Positions 26,303 through 35,806 of a stretch of 64,000 nucleotides of DNA are shown here, piece by piece (position 1 is the first letter of the stretch; every line of letters starts with the position of its first letter). The notes beneath the pieces were generated by a model that was not told the DNA's origin, did no database searches, and saw nothing but the letters and a program-made list of their open reading frames with translations. The stretch spans positions 434,001 to 498,000 of the forward strand of contig CAVURM010000002.1 of the NCBI GenBank assembly GCA_963743875.1, read 5' to 3'. Made by a program: the position numbers and the translations under genes. Source of the DNA: RHKX01 sp963743875 (GTDB lineage Bacteria; Actinomycetota; Thermoleophilia; Solirubrobacterales; 70-9).

Positions 26303-27994
26303 ATGGGTTGCCGCCGGGTCCTGGGAGGGACGCTCACCATTCTCTTCGCTCTGCTGGCGTGGGCCGGTCCCGCGACCGCCAAGGAGGAGACACTGAAGCG
26401 CGTGACCTACCCCGGCACCACGACCTTCACCTGTCGGACCGAGGCGATCGCGATCCACCCGGGTCAGAACCTCAACGACTTCAACGTAACCAAGACCTGC
26501 CCGAACGCGGAGAAGGTCAGCGGCGACCTCGACACCAGCGTCTTCGATGCCGGATCCGACGCCGAGGGGTACGTCACCCGGTTCAAGCCGAGCATGGTCG
26601 AGATCAAGCCCAGCGGCAAGCTCGTCACCCCGAGCGTCTGGGACCTTCATCTCCATCACGTGGTCTGGGTCGCCCCCAACGGAGGCGGCCCCACCTTCGC
26701 CTCCGGTGAGGAGAAGACGATTCCGAAGTTCCCCGAGGGCTACGGCTTCAAGGTCGGCGCGACCGACAACTGGTACATCAACCAGATGATCCACAACCTG
26801 AATGCCTCTGACGGGCGCTCGGTCTACATCACCTGGGAGATCGACTGGGTTCCCGAGACGGTGCCGGAGCGCACCGACATCGAGCCGGCCACGATCCAGT
26901 GGCTGGACGTCGCCGGCTTCCCCCAGACCTACCCCGTATTCGACGCCGAGAAGGGCTTCGACCTCGACGGCGACGGCAAGTACACCTTCCCCGACGAGGT
27001 CCCGACCGACCCCGCGCTCCCCGGATACGAGGAGAACAGCAACATCAGCAATGCCCGCCGGTGGAAGATCCCCAACGGCGGGGCGACGCTTGTATTCGGT
27101 GCTGGTCATCTCCATCCGGGTGGCTTGAACGTCGATCTCAGGGTTGCTCGCGACGGCTCGGACGCCGGCACGGTCGACGGCGACGATCCTGCCGAGATCA
27201 AGCGGTTGTTCCGCTCGAAGGCCCGCTATTACGAGCCCGCGGGAGCGGTGAGCTGGGACGTCGCCATGACGGCTACCCGGTCGGACTGGCGGATCAGCCT
27301 CAAGGGCGGGGATACGGTCTTCATCAACACCACCTACGACGTCAAGAGAGCTTCCTGGTACGAGTCGATGGGCATCCTCCCGCTCGCCTGGAGCAAGGCC
27401 GACGACCCGTTGGCCAGGGACCCCTTCGACGATGCCGACGAGGTCAAGGCGATGGTCGACGCCGGCGGGATCCTCACCCACAAGAGGCTGCCCGAGAACA
27501 TCGACGCAAAGGCCCGTAAGGGTCTCGGCCTCGCCGACCCGCGTGATCTTCCCAGCAGCGGCCCGGTCCCGGACGCCGGAATCGACATCCGCAGCTACGT
27601 TTATCTGAACGGCGGCTACTCGGCGACGCGCGGCTTCCCGACCGACCTGATGCGTCCGCCGGCCATCGACTCGGGCGAGTCGGTCACGTTCACCAACCTC
27701 GACGCCCTGCCGTCGATGGGGCAGACCGAGCAGTCCTGGCACAGCATCACCTCGTGCCGCGCTCCCTGCAACCGCGATTCAGGGATCGGCTACCCGCTCG
27801 CCAACGGACCAATCAAGTTCGACTCCGGCCAGCTCGGTTACGGCACGGGCGGCAGCACCGAGGTCACGACGGGCTCGAACGTCTTCACGACGCCGCCGCT
27901 GACCACCAGCCCGTCCGCGAACAAGCGCGGCTCGACCTACACATACTTCTGCCGGATTCACCCATTCATGCGGGGATCGATCCGGGTCAAGTGA
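26303..27994 (+). CDS. Secreted Nod19/PHM-like protein with amicyanin-type cupredoxin tail
   Basis: 563 residues with a signal peptide (ILFALLAWAGPATA). The central part has spaced His clusters LHLHH (115-119), MIHN (162-165) and GAGHLHPGG (266-274), resembling the copper-binding pattern of Nod19 and peptidylglycine-hydroxylating-monooxygenase-like folds. An EF-hand-like loop DLDGDGKYTF lies at about 220. The C-terminus is a cupredoxin: SWHSITSC supplies the first His and FCRIHPFMRG supplies Cys, His and Met in the short CxxHxxM spacing of amicyanin. Copper redox chemistry outside the cell is the inference; substrate unknown. Its end overlaps the convergent monooxygenase gene by eight bases. 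Confidence 0.65.
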   Translation: MGCRRVLGGTLTILFALLAWAGPATAKEETLKRVTYPGTTTFTCRTEAIAIHPGQNLNDFNVTKTCPNAEKVSGDLDTSVFDAGSDAEGYVTRFKPSMVEIKPSGKLVTPSVWDLHLHHVVWVAPNGGGPTFASGEEKTIPKFPEGYGFKVGATDNWYINQMIHNLNASDGRSVYITWEIDWVPETVPERTDIEPATIQWLDVAGFPQTYPVFDAEKGFDLDGDGKYTFPDEVPTDPALPGYEENSNISNARRWKIPNGGATLVFGAGHLHPGGLNVDLRVARDGSDAGTVDGDDPAEIKRLFRSKARYYEPAGAVSWDVAMTATRSDWRISLKGGDTVFINTTYDVKRASWYESMGILPLAWSKADDPLARDPFDDADEVKAMVDAGGILTHKRLPENIDAKARKGLGLADPRDLPSSGPVPDAGIDIRSYVYLNGGYSATRGFPTDLMRPPAIDSGESVTFTNLDALPSMGQTEQSWHSITSCRAPCNRDSGIGYPLANGPIKFDSGQLGYGTGGSTEVTTGSNVFTTPPLTTSPSANKRGSTYTYFCRIHPFMRGSIRVK

Positions 27995-29460
27995 ACTCCA
28001 TCGCCCCGTCGGTGAGCGGGCGATGCTTGAGCAACAGGACATCGCGCGCGTAGTTCTGGTGCAGCCTCCATGGCGTCTTGGGGCCCTGCTTGGGGAACTG
28101 GTCGATCGAGCGCAGCACGTAACCCGAGGTGAGGTCGAGGAACGGCTCGCTCGGTAGTTCCTGCGTCGGCCAGCGCGGCGTGCATTGCCGGTAGCCGTGC
28201 TCGTCCATGTGGTTGAGCAGGCGGCACACGTAGTGCGCGGCGAGGTCGCACTTGAGCGTCCACGTGGCATTCGTATACCCCACAGCCAAGGCCAGGTTGG
28301 GGATGCCGCTGAACATGATCCCCTTGTAGCCCACGACCTTCGAGAGGTCGATGTCGCGGCCGTCGACGTTGAGGGTCATGCCGCCCAGCGCGAGCAGGTT
28401 GAGGCCGGTCGCGGTGACGATGATGTCGGCCTCGAGCTCGTCACCCGAGGCCAGCCTGATCCCGGTCGCGGTGAACCGGTCGATTAGGTCGGTGACGATC
28501 GAGGCGTCACCGCTGCTCAGCACCCTGAAGAGGTCGCCGTCCGGAACCAGGCAGAGGCGTTGGTCCCATGGCTCGTAGCGAGGCTTGAAGTGGGTGTCGA
28601 TCGGGTAGTCGGCCGGGAGTTGCTGTTCGAGGCCCCTGCGGATCAGGCGCTTCATGAACCTCGGCCGGCGACGGCTCAACTGGTAGCCGAGCATCGTGAC
28701 CAGCACGTTCTTGGTTCGCACGATCGAGTAGGCGATCCTCGCCGGCAGCAGGCGACGGAGGAGGTCGGCGACCCGATCCCGGGAGGGGAGGGACAGCATG
28801 TAGCCGGGTGAGCGCTGGAGCATCGTCACGTGGGCGGCGCTCTTCGCCATCTCCGGGATCAGGGTCACCGCGGTCGCGCCGCTGCCGATCACGACCACCC
28901 GCTTGTCGGCGAAGTCGAGATCCTCCGGCCAGTGCTGGGGATGGACGATCCGCCCGCTGAAGCTCTCGCGGCCCTCGAACTCGGGCGCGTAGCCCTCGTC
29001 ATAGCGGTAGTAGCCCGTGCAGGCGAACAGGAACCCACAGGTCATCCGCGCGGTCTCGCCGCCCTCGGTCCGCTCGACCTCGACGCTCCAGCGGGCATCG
29101 ACGCTCGACCACTCGGCGCCGACGACCCGATGCCCGAAGCGAATCCGCTCTTCGACCCCGTGCTCTCGGGCCGTGTCGCGGATGTAGGTCGCGGATCGAC
29201 TCCCCGTCGGCGATCGCCTTGGCCTCCTCCCACGGCTGGAACGAGTATCCGAGGGTGAACATGTCCGAGTCGGAGCGGACCCCGGGATAGCGAAAGAGGT
29301 CCCACGTTCCCCCGATGGCGTCCCGGGACTCGAGGACGGCAAGGGTCTTGCCGGGGCATTCCGAGAGCAGGTGGCAGGCCGCGCCGACCCCGGACAGCCC
29401 GGCGCCGACGATCAGGACGTCGAGGTGCTCGGGCTGGACTCCGTTCGGCGATGCGGCCAT
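27987..29460 (-). CDS. Flavin-containing monooxygenase / Baeyer-Villiger-type (one frameshift)
   Basis: About 490 residues. FAD site LIVGAGLSGVGAACHL near the N-terminus, IGGTWDLFRYPGVRSDSDMF, and the NADPH site VVVIGSGATAVTLIPEM. The segment FSGRIVHPQHWPEDLDF is of the FxGxxxHxxxWP type, the fingerprint of class B flavin monooxygenases. The first 90 residues lie in another frame; removing one base near 29193 (giving RDYIRDTAREHG) restores the gene, so ATG 29460 is the start. Oxidises a ketone or heteroatom; substrate unknown. Confidence 0.82.
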
Positions 29461-29563
29461 TCGTTCAGGTGCACGGTACGTCCTGCGAGGGTCGGGAGGG
29501 ATCCGACTCCGATGGCCGGGGCAACTGCGACGCCGGTCACCGAAACCTGGGAGAGTCCAGCCC

Positions 29564-31816
29564 ATGCAGGAGAGATCTGGTTTCGAAGTCCCCCGTAAAC
29601 GCCTGGCGATTCTGATCGCGACGACCGCTGTCGCCGCGCTGGGGGCGGCGCAGTCCGCCGAGGCCGGTATCTCGAATCTGACCGCCCGCGGCAGCGTCGA
29701 GCAGGTGCAGGTCACCGGAGCCACTCCGGGCGGCGATGTCAAGCTCCGCCTCGGCGGCGATGTCGTCGACAGCAAGCCGGCCGGCGAGCTCGGCGGAGTC
29801 GTCTTCCGCAAGGTCGAGCCGGGCAACGGCTACACGGTCAGGGCGGCCGGAACCGTGACCCCCGCTCTCCGCGTACTGACCACGAGGTCGAAGCCGCCGA
29901 GCACGGCGATCTACGACCAGACCCTCCCGGCCGGCGGCTACGGCTACCTCGAGACCCGCGACGGGACCGAGCTCGCGATCACCGTCCACCTTCCCGGTCC
30001 GCCAGAGGACGGCCCCTACCCGACCTTCGTCGAGTACTCCGGCTACGGGTATGCCGACCCCGACGGTCCCGAGAGCGGAATCCAGCCGGTCGCCGACCTG
30101 CTCGACTACGCCGTCGTCGACGTGAACATGCGCGGCAGCGGCTGCTCGGGCGGCGCGTTCGACTACTTCGAGACCCTGCAGTCGCTCGACGGCTACGACA
30201 TCATCGAGACGGTCGCCCGCCAGCCCTGGGTCCTGCACGACAAGGTCGGCATGCTCGGGGTCTCCTACGGCGGCATCAGCCAGCTCTTCGTCGCGGCGAC
30301 TCAGCCGCCGAGCCTCGCCGCGATCACGCCGCTCTCGGTGATCGACAACACGCAGACGACGCTCTACCCGGGTGGGATCCTCAACACCGGCTTCGCGCTC
30401 GAGTGGGCGCAGGACCGCGTCGACGACGCCCAGCCGGCCAGCCCGACCACCGGACAGTCCTGGGCGTGGGATCAGATCGAAGCGGGCGACCAGGTTTGCG
30501 AGGCCAACCAGGCGCTCCACACCGAGGCGACCAACCTGCTCGAGAAGACCAAGCGCAACGCCTACTATCGCCCGAACGTCGCCGATCCCCTGTCCCCGGT
30601 CAAGTTCGTCGACAAGATCGAGGTCCCGGTGTTCCTCGCCTGCCAGTGGACCGACGAGCAGACGGGCGGCCACTGCCCGACGCTGGTCGAGCAGTTCACC
30701 GGGACGAAGCGGAAGTGGTTCACGTTCACCAACGGGGTCCACACCGACTCGCTCGCCCCGGAGACGTTCAACCGCTGGTACGACTTCATGCAGATCTACG
30801 TCGCCAAGCAGAAGCCCGAGCTCTCGCCGGCCGTCAAGGGCTTCGCCCCGCTGCTCTACTCCGCAGTGCTCGGGGTACCCGGCGTGACGTTGCCCGACGA
30901 CCCGATCCAGGAGGAGCCCGACCTCGCCTCCGCGAAGCAGGCCTTCGAGGCGATCCCGCCCGTCCGGATCCTGTTCGACAACGGCGCCGGCGCGGCGCCC
31001 GGGGCGCCGCTGCCCGGTTTCGAGGAGTCCTTCAAGACCTTCCCGCCGCCGAAGAGCTCGACGCGGTCGTGGTACCTGTCGAGCAACGGCAAGCTGAAGG
31101 ACAGGTCGGGCGGCGACGGCGCCGATCAGTTCACCTGGGACGACGAGGCGCACGGCCGCCGACCAACTTCACCGGCAACACCGGCTCGGGCAACCTCTGG
31201 ACCGCGTCCCCGACCTACGACTGGTCGCAGAATCCCGCCGGCAACGCGCTCTCCTACCTGAGCTCGCCCCTCGACGCCGACACCGCGGTGCTCGGCGCCG
31301 GTGAGCTGCAGGTGTGGGTGCGCTCGAAGGCGCGCAACGTCGACCTGCAGGCGACCGTCACCGAGGTCCGTCCCGACGACGAGGAGACGTTCGTCCAGGG
31401 CGGCTGGCTGCGGACCGATGCCCGCAAGCTGGACCGCGAGCTCAGCTCGCTCGGCGAGCCCGTACCGAGCCTCCGCAAGGGCGACATCAAGACGCTCCCC
31501 AAGGGCCGGTTCGTCAAGGTCAGGATCCCGCTCTACTACCAGGGGCACATGTATCGCGAGGGCTCGCGGATCCGGGTGATCGTCTCCGCTCCCGGCGGCG
31601 ACCAGCCGACCTGGGCCTTCGGCGAGACCAGCACCGACCCGGACGGAACTCCCTGGGTCGCCGTGGCGCATTCGCGAGGAGCTCCCGTCGCGTTTGGTGC
31701 TGCCGGTGACCGACGGCATCGAGGCCCCGACCGGCCTACCGCCCTGCCCCGGACTGCGCGGCGAGCCCTGCCGGGACTACGAGCCCTACGTCAACGAGGA
31801 TTTCCCGAAGCCCTGA
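29564..31816 (+). CDS. Secreted X-Pro dipeptidyl-peptidase-like (CocE/NonD) hydrolase (two frameshifts)
   Basis: Signal peptide (LAILIATTAVAALGAAQSAEA), a small beta domain, then the S15/CocE catalytic domain: VNMRGSGCSGG and the nucleophile elbow GVSYGGISQ. The C-terminal PepX_C-like jelly roll begins around 31150 (YLSSPLDADTAVLGAGELQV) and ends ELPSRLVLPV...NEDFPKP. The frame shifts near 31150 and 31685; with both repaired the product is about 750 residues. It should hydrolyse peptide or ester bonds outside the cell. Confidence 0.75.
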
Positions 31817-31835
31817 GCGGCTGATCGCCCCGCCC

Positions 31836-31864
31836 TTGCCTCTTTGCCTCCGGGGGTCTAGTGT
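31836..31864 (+). promoter_or_regulatory. Sigma-70-type promoter TTGCCT-17-TAGTGT
   Basis: TTGCCT (31836-31841) and TAGTGT (31859-31864) are 17 bp apart. Predicted start near 31871 gives a leader of about 47 bases that contains the GGAGGGAG ribosome site of the next gene. The same TAGTGT occurs at 62553. Confidence 0.6.
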
Positions 31865-31917
31865 CGAATCGAACGAGGCGGAGTCCGCATCAGCGGGTTC
31901 CGGACGGAGGGAGATCC

Positions 31918-32682
31918 ATGCTCGTCCGATTCAAGGACCATCTGCGCTACAACGCGATCGCTTACGTGGCGCTGTTCATCGTCCTCGGGGGTACCGCCAT
32001 GGCTCTGCCGGGCAAGGGAACCGTGACCTCCAACGACATCGCCAAGAAGGCGGTCAAGACCAAGAACATCGCCAAGAAGGCGGTCAAGTCGAAGAACATC
32101 GCCAAGAACACGATCAAGTCCAAGAACCTCGCTGACCAGGCGGTGACCACCACGAAGCTGGACGACGAGGCCGTGACCGGCGCCAAGGCCGACGAGGCGA
32201 GCTTTCAGGGGCTGATCCAAGGCGACGGCGAGCAGTTCATGACGAGCGTCACCGTAGACGGCGTCGGGTTTCTGCCTGATCCGAAGCCGGTGCTCGCCTC
32301 GGTTCCGACCATGGGCGTGGTCGAACTGTTGGGTTGCTTCGGTCCGCCGAACTACTCGATCCGCGTTCGCCTGCTCAGCAACGACGATGCCGAGCCGTTC
32401 TTCGGCGCCGGGACCGTCACCTTCAGTGAGCTGCCCGCGGGCGTCGGACCAGACGCGAAGAGCGACCAGGACGCCGGGTTCTTCTCCCTGGGCGGCGGCT
32501 CACCGTTGATCGCCACGGGCCCCGGGGGCCTCGGCACCGCCGGTCATTGGGATTACAGCCTCTCGCGCGTCACGGGCGGTGAGACGGTCGGAGCCCACGT
32601 GAGCGTCGACGGGTACAACGACCATGGCATCAGTGGATCCGTCAAGTGCCAGGTGACCGCGACGGTGGAGACCCAGGAGTAA
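31918..32682 (+). CDS. Secreted repeat protein of a Thermoleophilia-type family (254 aa)
   Basis: Opens MLVRFKDHLRYNAIAYVALF with a hydrophobic segment ending GGTAMALPG, a start I associate with abundant secreted proteins of Solirubrobacterales. Next come three 10-residue repeats of the form KKAVKTKNIA (DNA period 30 bp, 32041-32130), then a beta-rich domain with two Cys (LLGCFGPP and SVKCQVT). ATG 31918 has GGAGGGAG upstream; the longer ORF start at 31861 overlaps the -10. Role unknown, probably cell-surface. Confidence 0.7.
   Translation: MLVRFKDHLRYNAIAYVALFIVLGGTAMALPGKGTVTSNDIAKKAVKTKNIAKKAVKSKNIAKNTIKSKNLADQAVTTTKLDDEAVTGAKADEASFQGLIQGDGEQFMTSVTVDGVGFLPDPKPVLASVPTMGVVELLGCFGPPNYSIRVRLLSNDDAEPFFGAGTVTFSELPAGVGPDAKSDQDAGFFSLGGGSPLIATGPGGLGTAGHWDYSLSRVTGGETVGAHVSVDGYNDHGISGSVKCQVTATVETQE
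32041..32130 (+). repeat. Three in-frame 30-bp tandem repeats
   Basis: Copies begin at 32041, 32071 and 32101 and share gccaagaa(g/c) and aagaac(a/c)tc. They encode Lys-rich decapeptides. The third copy has diverged (NTIKSKNLAD). Confidence 0.75.
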
Positions 32683-32683
32683 G

Positions 32684-32702
32684 GCTCCTTTCAGCCAGGA
32701 GC
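32684..32702 (+). terminator. Weak terminator-like hairpin
   Basis: GCTCCT-ttcagcc-AGGAGC directly after the stop codon at 32682; no T tract. Confidence 0.35.
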
Positions 32703-32792
32703 GATCGAATGCAACATTGCGGCGGTGGGTCGCCGCTTTGTTGGTCTCGGCGCTTCACCGACCTGACATCCGCCGTTTCACCGGTGGGGCGC

Positions 32793-32945
32793 TATCCTCA
32801 CTGCTACCGCTTCAGCCCTCCGCCAGGAGGGCTTTCGCGTTCTTCAGCGTGTCTGGTGCCGCCTCGGAGGCAGACGCAGTGATCTCGACCGGGCCCCTCG
32901 GCCCCTCGCGGTGATCTGGAGGTCGAAGCCCCCGAGCAGATCGAC
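32793..32945 (+). promoter_or_regulatory. Possible promoter and structured leader upstream of the glycosidase-like gene
   Basis: TATCCT (32793-32798) could be a -10. The following bases hold a strong hairpin AGCCCTCC-gcca-GGAGGGCT (32814-32833) trailed by ttcgcgttctt, then GGGCC/GGCCC and TGCC/GGCA stems. The hairpin plus T-rich tail would act as a terminator or attenuator. No known riboswitch consensus is recognised. The whole interval 32703-32975 contains no convincing gene. Confidence 0.3.
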
Positions 32946-32975
32946 CAGGAAGAGAACCGATGACGCTGAAGGCCA

Positions 32976-33815
32976 ATGCGGCTGGGCTGCACGGACGCGC
33001 ACGCGCTCACAGTTCGAACACGGGCAGGGCCGCGGAACGTGATTCCCTCTCTGCAGATGGAATCGCGGCAAGCGACCGCAGAGGCTTCGCGGCAGCTGCG
33101 ATGGGAGATGGCCGAGGGCGAGGCGACCACGGTGCACGTCGCGCGCTACGACCGTCGATCGACTGCGACGCGGGTCGCCTCGATCCCGATGCAGCCGCTG
33201 GCCACCTGGTGCCGCCGGCAGCGGGTCAGCGACGCAATCGTCGGCGGGTTCTTCATCCGCGCGGATGGGACGCCGCTCGGCGATCTCTGGATCGATGGCA
33301 GCCGGCATCCATCGGAGGACTTCGACGAGCCGTTCGGGGCGCAACGGGCGTGCATCCAGATTCAGGATGGATGGGTCACGATCGCACCGCGCGACGCGAT
33401 TGCGAAGCCGCCCGCCGGAGACCTTCTGCAGGCGGGCCCGCTTCTGATTCGCGGCGGCCGGGTGCAGGTCGTCGACGGCGTGGACCCGGAGGGGTTCTCC
33501 GCCGCGTCGGCGCAGTTCGACTCCGACATCACGGCCGGCCGCTACCCGCGGGCGGCGCTCGGCTGCAACGACGACGAGTTGATCGCGGTGGTCTGCGACG
33601 GGCGCAGCGACGAGGACCTCGGCCTGAGCCTCGGAGAGCTTGCAGCTCTGATGCGCGATCTCGGCGCCGACTCGGCGATCAACCTCGACGGGGGCGGATC
33701 GGCTTCGCTGGTCGTCGGCGGTGCCCTGCTCAACTGTCCTCGCGAGGAGCACGGACTGGCGCTCGACGGCGGTCGTCCGGTCTCGACCGCGGTCACGTTC
33801 GCAACCCTGCACTAG
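32976..33815 (+). CDS. Phosphodiester glycosidase family protein (NAGPA domain)
   Basis: The C-terminal half carries the family hallmarks LIAVVCDGRS and DSAINLDGGGSASLV, as in the phosphodiester alpha-N-acetylglucosaminidase (NAGPA) domain found in many bacterial surface-glycan proteins. No signal peptide is evident. The start is uncertain: ATG 32976 gives 279 aa, but the first 27 codons have poorer codon usage, and ATG 33057 or 33108 are alternatives. It lies 31 bases upstream of a glycosyltransferase on the same strand, so a glycan-related role is likely. Confidence 0.7.
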   Translation: MRLGCTDAHALTVRTRAGPRNVIPSLQMESRQATAEASRQLRWEMAEGEATTVHVARYDRRSTATRVASIPMQPLATWCRRQRVSDAIVGGFFIRADGTPLGDLWIDGSRHPSEDFDEPFGAQRACIQIQDGWVTIAPRDAIAKPPAGDLLQAGPLLIRGGRVQVVDGVDPEGFSAASAQFDSDITAGRYPRAALGCNDDELIAVVCDGRSDEDLGLSLGELAALMRDLGADSAINLDGGGSASLVVGGALLNCPREEHGLALDGGRPVSTAVTFATLH

Positions 33816-33846
33816 TCGAAGTCACCGACGGCGCCGGGCCGGGAAG

Positions 33847-35277
33847 ATGATCGGTCCAATCAGATCGGGGGACAGGCGGCGATTGCTGATGGCCCTGTAC
33901 TTCTACCCTCGCGGAGGGTCGGCGCACGTAACCCGTGCACTTGCCCGCCAGCTCGGCAACCAGGGTTTTGACGTCGACCTGCTCGCCGGCTCCCGGACCG
34001 ACCTCGGCACCCTGGCCAAGGCCGAGTGCTTCTTCGCCGGCCTGGATCCTCACGTCGTCGACTTCACGCCCGCCCTGCAGTCCGCGGATCCGCAGGGATT
34101 CGAGGGACCTCCCGACACGGCGCCCATGCACGGCTCCTACGAAGATCGCCCCAACAGCGAGGACCCCATCTTCGCCTCACTCGGTCGGGCGACCTTCGAC
34201 CGTCACGTCGATGCATGGGCGGTGGCGCTCGATCGGGCGGAGGCGGGGGAGGCCGACCTGCTCTATCTCCATCACCTGACGCCGATCAACGAGGCCGCCG
34301 CTCGCGAGTTCCCCGATGTTCCGATCTGCGGTCACATCCACGGCTCCGAGTTGCTGATGATCGAGCGGATCGCCTCGGGAGCGCCGGCTGGGTGGCGCCA
34401 TGCCGAGATCTGGCTGGAGCGCTTCAGCCGATGGGCTGCAAGCTGCGAGAGGCTGGTCGTCAACAGCCCCGAGGGGCGCAAGCGGGCCGTCCGGCTTCTC
34501 GATCTCGATCCCGAGCGAATGCTCCTGGTCGCCAACGGCATCGACCCCGAGTTCGCGCCCAGGCGGGTCGACCGCCGTGCCCATTGGAAGCGCCACCTCG
34601 TCGACCGCCCGCGCGGCTGGAGCGCCGGGGAGCGGGCGGGGAGCGTGAGCTACACCGAGGCCGAGATCGAGCCCCTGCGGGGAACGACCTTGCTGGCCGC
34701 CGGTCGCTTCACCGAGGTCAAGCGGTTGACGCTACTGATCGAAGCCTACGCCGAGGCAAAGCCTCGTTTCGAAGATCGGACGGCGCTGGTTCTGCTGGGC
34801 GGATATCCCGGGGAGTGGGAGGGTGAGCATCCGGCCGCGACGATCGAGCGCCTCGGCCTCGCCGATGTCTATCTCACCGGCTGGCACAGTCGCGGGCTGC
34901 CGGACTTCTTCTCGGTCGCCGACCTCGTGGTCCACCCCTCTGTGCACGAGCAGTTCGGCCAGGTCCTGATCGAGGCGATGGGCTGTGGGGTCCCGGTGGT
35001 CGCCGTCGACCGGGGAGGTCCCGCGACGATCGTCGCCGACGGCGACACCGGCTGGCTGATCGAGCCCGACGATCGGGCGCAGCTGATCGAGGCGATCGTC
35101 GATGCGGTCAACGACCCGGCCGAACGCCGCGCTCGCGGGCTGCGTGCCCGCGCGGATGTCACCGAGCAGTACGCGTGGTCGCGACTCGGCGCCGAGCTGG
35201 CGACGGAGCTGTGGGCTCTGGTGGACGCCCTGAACCGGCGTTCGCTGCCATCCTCGGCGCCGGTTTCGGTTACCTGA
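33847..35277 (+). CDS. Glycosyltransferase, GT4 type
   Basis: 476 residues. ALYFYPRGGSAHVTRALARQ opens the acceptor domain; LLAAGRFTEVKRLTLLIEAY starts the donor domain and HEQFGQVLIEAMGCGVPVVA holds the E-x7-E motif. A stretch of about 60 residues between the domains (VDRRAHWKRHL...SYTEAEI) is longer than usual. Start ATG 33847 chosen because the N-terminal beta-strand RRLLMALYFYP needs it. Probably co-transcribed with the preceding NAGPA-domain gene. Confidence 0.82.
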   Translation: MIGPIRSGDRRRLLMALYFYPRGGSAHVTRALARQLGNQGFDVDLLAGSRTDLGTLAKAECFFAGLDPHVVDFTPALQSADPQGFEGPPDTAPMHGSYEDRPNSEDPIFASLGRATFDRHVDAWAVALDRAEAGEADLLYLHHLTPINEAAAREFPDVPICGHIHGSELLMIERIASGAPAGWRHAEIWLERFSRWAASCERLVVNSPEGRKRAVRLLDLDPERMLLVANGIDPEFAPRRVDRRAHWKRHLVDRPRGWSAGERAGSVSYTEAEIEPLRGTTLLAAGRFTEVKRLTLLIEAYAEAKPRFEDRTALVLLGGYPGEWEGEHPAATIERLGLADVYLTGWHSRGLPDFFSVADLVVHPSVHEQFGQVLIEAMGCGVPVVAVDRGGPATIVADGDTGWLIEPDDRAQLIEAIVDAVNDPAERRARGLRARADVTEQYAWSRLGAELATELWALVDALNRRSLPSSAPVSVT

Positions 35278-35312
35278 GCAAGCCCGTCGGCGGGACCCTG
35301 ATCCGTAGTGAC

Positions 35313-35346
35313 AGCCGCCGGCGGCTGACTCATACCGCCGGCGGCT
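35313..35346. terminator. Strong hairpin between convergent genes
   Basis: AGCCGCCGGCGG and CCGCCGGCGGCT form a perfect 12-bp stem with a 10-base loop. It lies between a + strand stop (35277) and a - strand stop (35353). Because each arm is itself palindromic it may also form a cruciform. Confidence 0.6.
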
Positions 35347-35352
35347 GAAGAC

Positions 35353-35733
35353 TCAGATGCTGACCGTCGCCACGCAGCGTTCACCGGTGACCGGGTTCCG
35401 ACCGACGCCCTTGAGGTCGTCGCGGCCTGCCTGATCGGCCAGGTTTCGCTCGATCGAGAACGAGCCGCTCGGCCCCTTGGTCACGGCGTTACCCCGGAAG
35501 ACCACGTTGGAGTTGTCCTTGAGCTTGACCTTCCAGTTGACTCCGTTGACGTTCTGATCGACCTCGAACTCGACCTCGAGGCCGCCGTCACGGGGCTTCA
35601 CCTTGATCTTCGAGGTGCTGGTCGCGCTGCACTTGCCGGTGCTGCGGATGTCGGCGTCGTTCGCTGAGGCAATCGTCGGGACTGCGATGGCGGCCACGGC
35701 TGCCGCGGCGAGGATGGCGGTGGTTCTGTTCAT
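35353..35733 (-). CDS. Small secreted protein (126 aa)
   Basis: Signal peptide TTAILAAAAVAAIAVPTIASA, then a beta-rich domain with two Cys (TGKCSATS and GERCVAT) likely to form a disulfide, and GGLEVEFEVDQNVNGVNW. ATG 35733 has AAGGAGAT six to seven bases upstream, an excellent site. It is divergent from the His-rich peptide gene across a region with two 12-bp palindromes, so the two may share a regulator. No family recognised. Confidence 0.7.
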   Translation of the reverse strand: MNRTTAILAAAAVAAIAVPTIASANDADIRSTGKCSATSTSKIKVKPRDGGLEVEFEVDQNVNGVNWKVKLKDNSNVVFRGNAVTKGPSGSFSIERNLADQAGRDDLKGVGRNPVTGERCVATVSI

Positions 35734-35806
35734 TGTCGATCTCCTTCAGTTTGGAACAGGGGTGGAGAGGGGAAGGTCGAGCATCGGCAGCCAACCCGCA
35801 ATCGGA

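Noticed and set aside
26231..27742. 503-codon ORF on the minus strand
   Set aside because: Antisense to the Nod19/amicyanin-like gene; its composition mirrors the sense codons.
29537..31153. 538-codon ORF on the minus strand
   Set aside because: It is antisense to the X-Pro peptidase-like gene, has low-complexity Arg/Gly/Val composition and no family motif. A shadow caused by GC-rich codon use.
32041..32130. CRISPR-like array
   Set aside because: The 30-bp units are contiguous, in frame and encode Lys-rich peptides; no spacers and no cas genes.
32960..33850. Alternative 296-codon ORF over the NAGPA-domain gene
   Set aside because: No motifs, Arg/Gly-rich composition; the overlapping frame has the DGGGSASLV family signature.
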